This document shows positions 45,042 to 53,354 of a DNA stretch of 64,000 nucleotides, piece by piece; the first letter of the stretch is position 1; the number at the start of each line of letters is the position of its first letter. The DNA is from Rhizorhabdus phycosphaerae (GTDB lineage Bacteria > Pseudomonadota > Alphaproteobacteria > Sphingomonadales > Sphingomonadaceae): the NCBI RefSeq assembly GCF_011044255.1, contig NZ_CP049107.1, forward strand, positions 2,071,501 through 2,135,500, given 5' to 3'. The notes beneath the pieces were generated by a model. It did no database searches. It saw nothing but the letters and a program-made list of their open reading frames with translations, and was not told where the DNA came from. The translations under genes and the position numbers were made by a program.

Positions 45042-45709
45042 CAGGATTGCGGCGGCAGATCGATCTCGCCCGGTTCCAGCGAGCCGATGAGATGGATGAA
45101 GGATTTGAACGCGATCCGTTCCAGTACCGGCATCCGCGCCTCGAACGGCTTTTCATAGCCTGCGAACATCGTCAGCCCCTCCATCGACGCGGATATGAAC
45201 AGCGCGACCAGCTTGCGCTCCTCGACGGGCAGGCGCGGGTTTATCTCCGCGATGAGTTCGTTGATCGCGACGCGCGCGCGTTCGTAAAGCTCGTGGACCC
45301 GCTCCTGCACGAACGGGTCATGGTTCGACATCGCCCATAGCTCGGGGAAGACGCGGGTGGTCTTCTTGCTCCTGATATCCTCGAGGACGAGCGTGACGAG
45401 TCGCTGCAGCCGCTGCTCGGCGGTAGCCTCGGGATCGTGGACGATGACGTCGAACGCCTCTTCGTAGCTGCTGATGATAGCGTTGAGCAACTCGCGCAGC
45501 AGCTCGTCCTTCGACGGGAAATAATAAGCGAGGTTGCCCGCCTTCATGCCGCAGGCAGCGGCAATCCTGCGCAGAGTGAGCGCCTTCGATCCCTCTTCGA
45601 CCAGAATCTTGAGCGCGGCGTGGAGGATCTGTTCGAAGCCCTCCTGGCCGCGCGCATAGCCCCCTTCCCGCGGAGTGATTCGCAAATCGGGAACGATGAA
45701 ATCGGTCAA
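45041..45709 (-). CDS. TetR-family regulator of the amine-oxidation operon
   Basis: 222 residues. Helix-turn-helix in the first 70 residues (LTLRRIAAACGMKAGNLAYY, then F-P-S-K-D-E-L-L), ligand domain after. The frame stays open far upstream, but that part is only the mirror of the aauB gene; the start is TTG 45709 with GAGGG about 7 nt before it. The first ATG in this frame falls inside the recognition helix, so TTG is needed. Divergent from aauB with 153 bp between and a dyad over the aauB -35 box, so it is the probable repressor. Inducer probably an aromatic amine or its acid or CoA product. Confidence 0.82.
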   Translation of the reverse strand: MTDFIVPDLRITPREGGYARGQEGFEQILHAALKILVEEGSKALTLRRIAAACGMKAGNLAYYFPSKDELLRELLNAIISSYEEAFDVIVHDPEATAEQRLQRLVTLVLEDIRSKKTTRVFPELWAMSNHDPFVQERVHELYERARVAINELIAEINPRLPVEERKLVALFISASMEGLTMFAGYEKPFEARMPVLERIAFKSFIHLIGSLEPGEIDLPPQS

Positions 45710-45788
45710 CTCGGGGCCCTCAAGACTCTGATCGGGATGCCCTAATCCTCGGCATCCGGGACCACAAGTCCGGCTATATTTTTGTCGC

Positions 45789-45813
45789 TTGACATATTTT
45801 GGACGTATGACAA
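45789..45813 (+). promoter_or_regulatory. aau promoter -35 within TetR-type operator dyad
   Basis: TTGACATA-N9-TATGACAA: arms match at 7 of 8 positions. The left arm begins with TTGACA, a consensus -35 hexamer, so a bound dimer would cover the promoter. The aauB start is 50 nt beyond the right arm. Confidence 0.6.
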
Positions 45814-45862
45814 ACTTTCGTCCGTCACACCAAAAGGGCGGACACAGGGAGGCGGGCATCCG

Positions 45863-47029
45863 ATGACTCGAAAAACCATGATGGCGGCGCTTGTGCTGTC
45901 GCTGACGAGCGGAGCGGCGGTGGGCGCCAGTCCCTATCCGAATCCCCTGCCGGTCGAGCCGATCCCGAACGTGCTCGAACTGACCCCGAAATATCCCGCC
46001 AGCTGGATCTATGTGCAGGACCTGCACTTTAACAGCATCCTCGACGGCCGCGCGGCCATCGTCGACGTCGCCGCCGAACATAGCGCGGTGAAGGGACAGA
46101 TCCCCGTGGCGCAGTTCGGTACGCTTCTGCCGTCGACGACCCGGCCCGACATCTATGTCGCCGAGACCTTCCATGCGCGGCTGACGCGCGGCGAGCGCAC
46201 CGACGTCATCACCATCTGGGACAAGGCGACGCTCAAGCCCAAGGGCGAGATCGCCCTGCCGGGCGGCAAGCGCGGCCAGTTCGTAACCCTGCGCAACGCC
46301 TTCCAACTCACCAATGGCGAAAAATGGGCGCTGCTGTTCAACTTCACGCCGGCATCTTCCGTATCGGTGATCGACCTCGACGCCCGCTCGATCCTGAACG
46401 AGATCGACCTGCCGGGTTGCTCGCTCGTCTACCCGACGGGTGCGCGCGGCTTCACCTCGCTGTGCGCCGACGGCACGATGACGAGCATCACGCTCGACGC
46501 CGCCGGCCAGGTCGCATCGAGCACCACCAGCAAAGCGATCAACGACATCGACCATGACGCGATGTTCATGACCCCGACGATGGTGGGGCGCACCGCCTGG
46601 TTCGCCACCTTCACAGGCAACCTCCATGGCATCGACTTCGGCGGCGACGTGGCCCGCGACCTCGGCACTTTCCCGATGCCCAAGGAAAAGACGGCTGAAG
46701 GCGAATGGCGGCCGGGCGGCTGGCAGGTGATCAGCAGCGACACCGCGGGCCGCGTCTATGTCCTGATGAACCCGGCCGGCAAGGAAGGTACCCACAAGGA
46801 TGGCGGCAGCGAGGTCTGGGTCGTCGACCCCGCCAAGCGCCAGCGGGTCGCGCGAATCCCGCTCGCCAATCCGGCCATATCGATCGAGGTTACCGCACAG
46901 GCCGCTCCGCTTCTGGTCGCGTCGCGGGCCGACGGATCGCTCGACGTCTATGACGCCGCAAGCGGCAAGCTTCAGCGGAGCATCGCGCAGGTCGTCCACG
47001 ACCCGATGACGATGACGGCGGCCCGGTGA
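45863..47029 (+). CDS. aauB: Aromatic amine dehydrogenase large (alpha) subunit
   Basis: 388 residues. Signal peptide (MMAALVLSLTSGAAVGA). The mature part is a seven-bladed beta-propeller of the amine dehydrogenase heavy chain: WIYVQDLHFNSILDGRAAIV, TRPDIYVAETFHARLTRGER, TDVITIWDKATL, LFNFTPASSVSVIDL, DHDAMFMTPTMVG, and TAGRVYVLMNPAG. With AauA it oxidises primary amines to aldehydes in the periplasm. Start ATG 45863 follows AGGGAGG. Assigned to the aromatic (aau) rather than methylamine (mau) branch from the small subunit and gene order. Confidence 0.92.
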   Translation: MTRKTMMAALVLSLTSGAAVGASPYPNPLPVEPIPNVLELTPKYPASWIYVQDLHFNSILDGRAAIVDVAAEHSAVKGQIPVAQFGTLLPSTTRPDIYVAETFHARLTRGERTDVITIWDKATLKPKGEIALPGGKRGQFVTLRNAFQLTNGEKWALLFNFTPASSVSVIDLDARSILNEIDLPGCSLVYPTGARGFTSLCADGTMTSITLDAAGQVASSTTSKAINDIDHDAMFMTPTMVGRTAWFATFTGNLHGIDFGGDVARDLGTFPMPKEKTAEGEWRPGGWQVISSDTAGRVYVLMNPAGKEGTHKDGGSEVWVVDPAKRQRVARIPLANPAISIEVTAQAAPLLVASRADGSLDVYDAASGKLQRSIAQVVHDPMTMTAAR

Positions 47030-47535
47030 CCGCGATGGGCGAGATCCTTCCTTATTTCCTCGCCACCGTGCTGGCATCGGCAGCGGTCCACAAGCTGGCC
47101 GCCCGCGAGCGGCTCGCGGCAGCGGCGGCGCAGCTGACCGGATTGCCTCCATCGCTCGGCCAGCCGCTTTCGCTGTCCGCAGCCACGATCGAAGCGGGCG
47201 CCGCCCTCTCGCTGCTGATCCCGGCCGCACGGCCCGCCGGATGCGGTCTGGCTGTGCTGCTATGGTCGGCTTACGCCTTGCTGCTCTGGCGGGCGCGGCA
47301 GCGCGGCGATCGCTTCGATTGCGGCTGCAGCCTCAGCGGCCCGTCGCGATCGACCGAGGCCTATCCCGTACTGCGCGCGGCCCTGCTCGCCGCGCTTGCG
47401 GCACTGGCGGCGGTGCTGCCTGCGGGAAGCCCCAATATCCTCTCCGTCTTCGGCGCCTTAACCTTCTTTGCGCTGTATCTCGCCGCAGGCGAAATCGCCT
47501 CGGCATCCTCCTCGGCAAGGAGCCTTGCACGATGA
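47026..47535 (+). CDS. aauE: AauE/MauE-like membrane factor
   Basis: 169 residues, four hydrophobic segments, DoxX/MauE fold. Needed in mau and aau systems for export or folding of the small subunit. Seen: EILPYFLATVLASAAVHKLA, a cysteine pair in RFDCGCSLSG (a hallmark of the family, facing the periplasm), and a Ser-rich end. GTG 47026 overlaps the aauB stop by 4 nt; ATG 47035 is an alternative. Overlaps aauD by 4 nt. Confidence 0.9.
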   Translation: MTAMGEILPYFLATVLASAAVHKLAARERLAAAAAQLTGLPPSLGQPLSLSAATIEAGAALSLLIPAARPAGCGLAVLLWSAYALLLWRARQRGDRFDCGCSLSGPSRSTEAYPVLRAALLAALAALAAVLPAGSPNILSVFGALTFFALYLAAGEIASASSSARSLAR

Positions 47536-48122
47536 CCGGCTTCGTACTCGCTTCGCAGATCATGTTGTGGATTGCCGTCGGCGTGCTCGGCATATTGGTG
47601 ATGGCCCTCGCCCGTCAGGTCGGCGTGCTGCACGAACGGATCGCCCCGGCCGGCGCGCTGACGCTGCACCAGAAGGTCGCCGTGGGCGACAAGGGCCCGG
47701 AGGTGACGCTGACGGCGCTCGATGGGCAGGACGTCCGCATCGGCGGCAAGCGCGAGGGGCGCAGCCAGCTGCTCTTCTTCCTCTCGCCCGACTGCCCGAT
47801 CTGCAAGACGCTGCTGCCGGTGCTCCGCTCCGCCGCGCGCGCCGAGGCGGGCTGGGTCGACACCGTTCTCGCCAGCGACGGTGACGAGACCGCGCATCGC
47901 CGCCTGATCATGAAGGAAGGGCTGGCAGGCATGCCCTATGTCCTGTCGGAAACGCTGGGCCGGTCGCTGGGCGTTTCCAAGCTGCCCTATGCCGTCCTGC
48001 TCGACGAACAGGGCCGCATCGCGTCGCTCGGGCTGATCAACAACCGCGAACATCTCGAAAGCCTGTTCGAAGCGAAGGAACGCGGTGTCGCGTCGATCCA
48101 GCACTATCTGGCCGGCGCCTGA
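47532..48122 (+). CDS. aauD: AauD/MauD-like thiol-disulfide factor
   Basis: 196 residues. N-terminal membrane anchor (LWIAVGVLGILVMALA) and a periplasmic thioredoxin-like domain with CPIC (FLSPDCPICKTLLPVL). MauD helps form the many disulfides of the small subunit; the small subunit here has 14 cysteines. ATGA overlap with aauE. Followed by a 31-nt gap and aauA. Confidence 0.93.
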   Translation: MTGFVLASQIMLWIAVGVLGILVMALARQVGVLHERIAPAGALTLHQKVAVGDKGPEVTLTALDGQDVRIGGKREGRSQLLFFLSPDCPICKTLLPVLRSAARAEAGWVDTVLASDGDETAHRRLIMKEGLAGMPYVLSETLGRSLGVSKLPYAVLLDEQGRIASLGLINNREHLESLFEAKERGVASIQHYLAGA

Positions 48123-48153
48123 GCGCCACCACGAGCAAGAGGGGGCTGCTCCC

Positions 48154-48711
48154 ATGTCCAACATAGATCGTTTTGCCGAACGGGCCGTGCGCATGGTCGC
48201 CAGCCGTACGTCGCGCCGAAGCCTGCTGACCCTGATCGGAGGCGCCATTACCGGCGCGGCCGTCATCCCCGTGCTGCCCGTATCCCGGGCGGTCGCCTCG
48301 ACCCATGGCGGCGGCAAGAGCGGCCTGCCGCCGCAGACGAGCGGCAACCCGCAGGATCCCGGTGACCAGACCCAATGCGATTACTGGCGCTATTGCGCGA
48401 TTGACGGCTTCCTCTGCTCCTGCTGCGGCGGTACCGCCAATGCCTGCCCGCCCGGCACCGAAATGTCACCGATCACCTGGATCGGAACCTGTCTCAATCC
48501 GGCCGACGGGCGCTCCTACATCATCAGCTATAATGATTGCTGCGGCAAATCGTCCTGCGGGCGCTGCCTGTGCAACCGCAACGAGAGCGACCGCCCGATG
48601 GTCCGGCCGCAGGCGAACAACGACATCAACTGGTGCCTAGGGACCGAGAGCGGCTCGATCTATAACTGCTCGACGGCCGTGATCCTCGGCACCGCGCTGG
48701 AGAGCCAGTGA
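48154..48711 (+). CDS. aauA: Aromatic amine dehydrogenase small (beta) subunit, TTQ cofactor
   Basis: 185 residues. Tat-type signal TSRRSLLTLIGG (residues 19-30). The tryptophan tryptophylquinone cofactor would form from Trp109 (ITWIG) and Trp160 (INWC); these, and Asp128 (YNDCC, the catalytic base), have the same numbers as I recall for Alcaligenes faecalis aromatic amine dehydrogenase. The 14 cysteines include the extra pair (CSCCGG and SSCGRC) that mark this branch over methylamine dehydrogenase (12). The catalytic Thr172 of the studied enzyme aligns with Ser173 here (CSTA). Works with AauB in the periplasm and passes electrons to a cytochrome or cupredoxin. Confidence 0.94.
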   Translation: MSNIDRFAERAVRMVASRTSRRSLLTLIGGAITGAAVIPVLPVSRAVASTHGGGKSGLPPQTSGNPQDPGDQTQCDYWRYCAIDGFLCSCCGGTANACPPGTEMSPITWIGTCLNPADGRSYIISYNDCCGKSSCGRCLCNRNESDRPMVRPQANNDINWCLGTESGSIYNCSTAVILGTALESQ

Positions 48712-49169
48712 TGCAGCGCTGGTCGCTCGTCCTCCCGCTCGCGGTCCTGCTCGCGGCGGTGCCGGCCCAATCCGCCCCCGACGGCGCCAAAATCTACCAG
48801 CGCTGCGCCGCCTGCCATCTGGCGACCGGCAAGGGCGTGCCGGGAGCGTTCCCGCCCCTGCAGTCCGACGTGCGCGCACTGGCCGGCATGGCCGATGGCC
48901 GCCGCTATCTGATCCTCGCGGTCACGCGCGGACTTGCAGGGCCGATCACCGTCGAGGGCAAGGCCTATCGCGGGATGATGCCCGCGCAGGGCGGCCTCGA
49001 CGACGAGTCCGTCGCGGCGGTCCTTACCCATGTAACTGGCACGATCGCCGGTGGCGGTAGTGCCGTAAAAGCCTTCACCGCCGCCGAGGTGAAGGCCGCG
49101 CGCGAAAGCGGCGCGCCCCTCGACGCCGCAGCGGTCGCCCGGCTGCAACCGAAGCTCCCGGCCAAATGA
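48711..49169 (+). CDS. Periplasmic monohaem cytochrome c
   Basis: 152 residues. Signal peptide (LVLPLAVLLAAVPAQS), then one haem-binding motif CAACH (Cys32-His36) and GMMPAQGGLDDE containing a likely Met ligand. Only one CxxCH, so it is not the diheme enzyme MauG. The Alcaligenes aau cluster has a small monohaem cytochrome in this place; electron acceptor for the dehydrogenase is the likely role. ATG overlaps the aauA stop by one base. Confidence 0.9.
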   Translation: MQRWSLVLPLAVLLAAVPAQSAPDGAKIYQRCAACHLATGKGVPGAFPPLQSDVRALAGMADGRRYLILAVTRGLAGPITVEGKAYRGMMPAQGGLDDESVAAVLTHVTGTIAGGGSAVKAFTAAEVKAARESGAPLDAAAVARLQPKLPAK

Positions 49170-49648
49170 GGCTGACGGCGGCTCTTGCGATCCTCGCGAT
49201 CGGAACGGCCGCCGCAGCGGCCGCGACGAATAGCGCCATGCCCGGGGTCCCCGATCCCCGGCGGGCGCATATCAACTGGATCGTGAAGTGCCAGGGCTGC
49301 CACCGGCCCGATGGCGGCGGCACGCCCACATCGACGCCGCCGCTCGCCGGGCAGGTGTCGCGCCTGCTCGCCGTGCCAGGCGGACGCGAATTTCTCGGCC
49401 GGGTGCCGGGGGTGGCGACAACGCCCCTTCCCGACGACCAGCTGGCAGAACTCCTGAACTGGACGCTGATCCGCTTCGACCCGGATCACGTCCCGGCAGG
49501 TTTCCAGCCCTACACCAGGGAGGAGATCCGAAGGCTGCGGGAAAAGCCGCTGCGGATCGAACGGGCTGCCCTGCGCGCCGACCTCGTCGCCCGGCTGGCG
49601 GCGAGCGAGCGCGCCCATGATGCAACAAGACACGAAGGGGAAAAATGA
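49166..49648 (+). CDS. Periplasmic monohaem cytochrome c (second)
   Basis: 160 residues. Signal peptide (LTAALAILAIGTAAAAAA), haem motif CQGCH (Cys42-His46), and STPPLAGQVSRLLAVPGGRE after it. The C-terminal 50 residues are Arg/Glu-rich and lack haem features. It overlaps the previous cytochrome by 4 nt and the TonB receptor by 4 nt. Probably a second step in electron transfer from the amine dehydrogenase to an oxidase, though a role in cofactor maturation cannot be excluded. Confidence 0.87.
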   Translation: MRLTAALAILAIGTAAAAAATNSAMPGVPDPRRAHINWIVKCQGCHRPDGGGTPTSTPPLAGQVSRLLAVPGGREFLGRVPGVATTPLPDDQLAELLNWTLIRFDPDHVPAGFQPYTREEIRRLREKPLRIERAALRADLVARLAASERAHDATRHEGEK

Positions 49649-51900
49649 TGACGATTTCGGCACGCGTGCACCGGACATCTCGCATCGCAGCCATGCTGCT
49701 CACCGGCCTGTCCAGCCAGGCGCTCATGGCGCAGGCGGCCACGGACGATGCGGTCGACGAGAGCATGGAGATCGTCGTTACTGCGCAGAAGCGCAGCGAG
49801 CGCCTGCAGGATGTGCCCATTTCCGTGTCGGCGATCGGTGGCGATGCCGTTCGCAAACAGCGCCTGACCAGCGCGGACGACCTCGTCAGCAAGGTCGCCA
49901 ATCTCCAGCTGACCTCGACCGTCGGCGACGGCACCCCGATCTTCGCGCTGCGCGGCGTGTCGATGTCCGACTACAGCCTCAACCAGTCTGGACCGGTCGC
50001 GACCTATTATGACGAGGTCTACAAGGGCAATTTCGCCTTTCTCGGAGTCGCTCTGTACGATCTGGAGCGGGTCGAAGTGCTGCGCGGACCGCAGGGCACG
50101 CTCTACGGCAAGAACACCACCGGCGGCGCGGTCAACCTGATCAGCCACAAGCCCGACCTCGGCAAGGTCGAGGGCTATCTGAATCTCGGCTATGGCAATT
50201 ACAACCGCCACGAGGCCAATGGCGCGATCAACCTGCCGCTGGGCGAGACGGTCGCCGCGCGCGTAGCCTTCACAGCCGCGCGCGCAGAAGGCTGGTTCCG
50301 CAACCAGCTTCCCGGTCAGCCCGATCTGAACGGCACCCGCGAATATGCCGTGCGCGGGTCGATGCTGTGGGAGCCGAAGGACGGTACATCCTTCCTCCTG
50401 CGCGCCTCGACCAGCTATCAGAACCCCCGCAACTACGGCATCTTTGCCGCGCCTGGGCCGGACGGGGTCGGCGTCGGCCTCTATGAGTCGCTCGGGCAAG
50501 GCAGCAGCTATTTCCGCACCGGTATCGGCCGTCGCCAAATCGAGTCCAACTACACGCCGCGCCGCCGCGCCCGCACCTATGCCCTGGCGCTGACCTCGAC
50601 CTTCGACATCGGCAACGATCTGTCGATCGTGTCGGTGTCGTCCTGGGACAAGGGGCGGCTGAACTTCGGCGAGGATACCGACGGCGCTCCCAACAAGACG
50701 CTCGAAATCTTCTACGGCGACCGCGCCAGCCAGCTGTCGCAGGACCTGCGCCTCGCCAGCAGCTGGGGCGGCCCGTTCGAGTTCATCCTCGGCGCCTATT
50801 ACAACCGCGAGAAGGTTTTCAACACGACCGACTTCGGCATCTTCAAGGATGCCGATATCGACGGCAGCGGCACCATCGACGCCGCCGACTGCGCGGCCGG
50901 GCTGCCCGCCGCCTGCAGCGTGGTCAACAGCTTCGACCAGCTCAAGCACAGCTATGCGCTCTACACCGACATGCATTATGATTTCGGCGGCGGCTTCACA
51001 TTGCGCGGCGGCCTGCGCTACACCCGCGACGACGGCAAACAAAAAGGCCTGCGCTCGGATGCGCTGGGCGTCGACGGATCGCTGGTGGCGACGCTGATTC
51101 CCCCGACCACGCTCAGCTTCAAGAACGACAATATCTCGGGCAAGATCGGTATCGATTACAAGATCGACCGTGATCGCATGATCTATGCAAGCTACAGCCG
51201 CGGCTATCGCGCGCCGAGTTTTAACGCGCAGGCCTTTTTCGATCCTTCTGAAGCATCGGTCGCGAAACCCGAGACGATCGATGCGTTCGAGGGCGGAGCG
51301 AAGCTGCAACTGGCCGACCGCCGCATCACGCTGAACCTCGCCGGCTTCTATTATCTCTACAAGAACCAGCAGTTTATCAACGTCAGCCCGCAAACCGCCG
51401 CCCAGACCCTGGTCAACGTCGACAAATCGCGAATCTTCGGCGGCGAGGTCGAGTTCAACGCCCGCGCGAGCGAGTTTCTGTCCGTGCGTGCCAGCCTCGG
51501 CCTGCTCAACGCCAAGATCAAGAAAGGCATATTGAGTGGCGTCGACGTGAAGGGCAATCGCCTGTCCAACGCGCCCTCGGTCAGCGCCAATGCCGGGCTC
51601 GACATCACGCTGATGGACGACGACGCCGGCAAGCTGAGCCTCCACCCGGACATCAGCTATGTCTCAAGCCAATATTTCGAGGTGTTCAACGTGCCGAGGC
51701 TGCGGCAGTCCGCCTATGCCCTGTTCGGCGGGCATATCGATTTCGAACGGGGGCCCGTTTCGGTATCGATCTGGGGCAAGAACCTGACCAACAAATTCTA
51801 TGTCACCTCTCGGGTCGATCTCACCGGGGGATTCGGCTTCGATTACAACCATGTCGGCGCACCGCGCACCTATGGTGCGACGATCGGCTATAAATTCTGA
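49645..51900 (+). CDS. TonB-dependent receptor of the amine operon
   Basis: 751 residues. Signal peptide, TonB box region (MEIVVTAQKRSERLQDVPIS), plug domain (LRGVSMSDYSLNQSG; VEVLRGPQGTLYGKNTTGGA) and a barrel ending in TIGYKF with C-terminal Phe. It is the outer-membrane importer class typical of sphingomonads. It overlaps the cytochrome gene (ATGA), so it is truly part of the aau transcript. A TonB receptor is not known to me from classical mau or aau clusters; the cargo may be an amine-bearing compound too large for porins. Inference only. Confidence 0.92.
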   Translation: MMTISARVHRTSRIAAMLLTGLSSQALMAQAATDDAVDESMEIVVTAQKRSERLQDVPISVSAIGGDAVRKQRLTSADDLVSKVANLQLTSTVGDGTPIFALRGVSMSDYSLNQSGPVATYYDEVYKGNFAFLGVALYDLERVEVLRGPQGTLYGKNTTGGAVNLISHKPDLGKVEGYLNLGYGNYNRHEANGAINLPLGETVAARVAFTAARAEGWFRNQLPGQPDLNGTREYAVRGSMLWEPKDGTSFLLRASTSYQNPRNYGIFAAPGPDGVGVGLYESLGQGSSYFRTGIGRRQIESNYTPRRRARTYALALTSTFDIGNDLSIVSVSSWDKGRLNFGEDTDGAPNKTLEIFYGDRASQLSQDLRLASSWGGPFEFILGAYYNREKVFNTTDFGIFKDADIDGSGTIDAADCAAGLPAACSVVNSFDQLKHSYALYTDMHYDFGGGFTLRGGLRYTRDDGKQKGLRSDALGVDGSLVATLIPPTTLSFKNDNISGKIGIDYKIDRDRMIYASYSRGYRAPSFNAQAFFDPSEASVAKPETIDAFEGGAKLQLADRRITLNLAGFYYLYKNQQFINVSPQTAAQTLVNVDKSRIFGGEVEFNARASEFLSVRASLGLLNAKIKKGILSGVDVKGNRLSNAPSVSANAGLDITLMDDDAGKLSLHPDISYVSSQYFEVFNVPRLRQSAYALFGGHIDFERGPVSVSIWGKNLTNKFYVTSRVDLTGGFGFDYNHVGAPRTYGATIGYKF

Positions 51901-51909
51901 CAGGATGAG

Positions 51910-51936
51910 GGGCCGCGACCACAAGGATCGCGGCCC
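51910..51936 (+). other. Intercistronic hairpin between receptor and aldehyde dehydrogenase
   Basis: GGGCCGCGA and TCGCGGCCC form a perfect 9-bp stem around CCACAAGGA with no T-run after it. It ends 14 nt before the next ATG. Likely an RNA stability or partial-attenuation element rather than a full terminator. Confidence 0.5.
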
Positions 51937-51950
51937 ATGAGGAGAGGATC

Positions 51951-53354
51951 ATGACCGACTATAAGCTGTTGATCGACGGCCGTCTGGTGGACGGCGCGAT
52001 GACGATGGAGGTCGTCAACCCGGCGACGGAAGAAGTGCTGGCGACATGCCCCCGCGGGTCCGAAGATCAGCTGAACGAAGCGGTCGCCGCCGCCAAGCGC
52101 GCCTTCCCCGCCTGGGCCGCCAAGCCGATCGAGAAACGGCGCGCCATCATCCTGAAGCTGGCCGACGCGATCGAGGCCGAAGCCGAGGCCTTTGCGCGCC
52201 TGCTGACGCAGGAACAGGGCAAGCCCTTGCCCGAGGCGACCGCCGAGATCGCCTATACCCAGGCCTTCATCCGCCAGCTCGCCTCGCATGAGCTGCCGGT
52301 CCGCATCCTGGAGGACGATGCCCGCCACCGGGTCGAGCAGCGTCGTCGCCCGCTGGGCGTGGTCGGCGCGATCATCCCGTGGAATTTCCCGGTCCTGATC
52401 GTCGCCTTCAAGCTGCCGCTCGCGCTGCTGGCCGGCAACACGATGGTGGTGAAGCCGGCGCCTACGACCCCGCTGACGACGCTCAAGATGGGCGCGCTGA
52501 TGGCCGACATCTTCCCGGCCGGCGTGGTCAATATCGTCACCGATGCCAATGATCTCGGCGGCAAGCTGACCGCGCATCCCGATATCGCCAAGATCAGCTT
52601 CACCGGATCGACCGAGACCGGCCGAAAGGTGATGGCCAGCGCTGCCGCCTCGATCAAGCGCCTGACCCTGGAACTGGGCGGCAACGACGCCGCGATCGTG
52701 ATGCCCGATGCTGATCCGGCCAAAGTTGCGCCCGGCATTTTCGGCGGCGCTTTCCTCAATGCGGGGCAGGTCTGCCTGGCGATCAAGCGGGTCTATGCGC
52801 ATTCGGATATCTACGACGCGCTCTGTGCGGAGCTCGGCCGTCTGGCCGAGGAAGCGATCGTCGACGACGGGCTGAAGCAGGGCGTCCAGATCGGACCGCT
52901 GCAAAATGCTGCGCAATATGAGAAGGTGAAGGGCTTCCTCGACGACGCCAGGGCGAACGGCACGATCGTCGCCGGCGGCACCATCGAAGACCGGCCCGGC
53001 TATTTCGTGCGCCCCACCATCGTCCGTGACATCGCCGACGGCACGCGGATCGTGGACGAAGAGCAGTTCGGGCCGATCCTGCCGATCATCCGCTTCGACG
53101 ATGCGGAGGATGCGCTGGCGCGGGCCAATGCGTCGGCCATGGGTCTGGGCGGCTCGGTGTGGGGCAGCGACCGCGAAAAGTTGCGCGACATGGCCAGCCG
53201 GATGGAAAGCGGGACGACCTGGATCAACCAGCATCTCGACTTCGGGCCGACCATTCCGTTCGGCGGGGCGAAGCAGTCGGGCCTGGGAGTAGAGTTTGCC
53301 GAGGAGGGGCTGCACGAATTCACCCAGTTGCACATCATCAACGAAGCAAAATGA
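51951..53354 (+). CDS. NAD(P)-dependent aldehyde dehydrogenase
   Basis: 467 residues, cytosolic. Oxidises an aldehyde to the acid. Catalytic Cys in NAGQVCLAIKR, general base Glu in LELGGND, IPWNFPVLIV cofactor segment, FTGSTETGRKVM (NAD loop) and FGPILPIIRF. The position after the amine dehydrogenase implies the substrate is the aldehyde from the amine (for example an aryl acetaldehyde) once it enters the cell. A GGAGAGG ribosome site precedes the ATG. Overlaps the first ligase by 4 nt. Confidence 0.93.
   Translation: MTDYKLLIDGRLVDGAMTMEVVNPATEEVLATCPRGSEDQLNEAVAAAKRAFPAWAAKPIEKRRAIILKLADAIEAEAEAFARLLTQEQGKPLPEATAEIAYTQAFIRQLASHELPVRILEDDARHRVEQRRRPLGVVGAIIPWNFPVLIVAFKLPLALLAGNTMVVKPAPTTPLTTLKMGALMADIFPAGVVNIVTDANDLGGKLTAHPDIAKISFTGSTETGRKVMASAAASIKRLTLELGGNDAAIVMPDADPAKVAPGIFGGAFLNAGQVCLAIKRVYAHSDIYDALCAELGRLAEEAIVDDGLKQGVQIGPLQNAAQYEKVKGFLDDARANGTIVAGGTIEDRPGYFVRPTIVRDIADGTRIVDEEQFGPILPIIRFDDAEDALARANASAMGLGGSVWGSDREKLRDMASRMESGTTWINQHLDFGPTIPFGGAKQSGLGVEFAEEGLHEFTQLHIINEAK

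Noticed and set aside
45710-47230. Extension of the TetR frame far upstream through aauB
   Set aside because: Only the part after TTG 45709 shows TetR features; the rest is antisense to aauB, which has a signal peptide and propeller motifs.
45863-48711. Methylamine dehydrogenase (mau) assignment
   Set aside because: Fourteen cysteines with CSCCGG and SSCGRC in the small subunit, the monohaem cytochrome next to it and the absence of mauF and mauG match the aromatic branch better.
48711-49648. MauG for TTQ biogenesis
   Set aside because: Each cytochrome gene has only one CxxCH motif and is far shorter than the diheme MauG.
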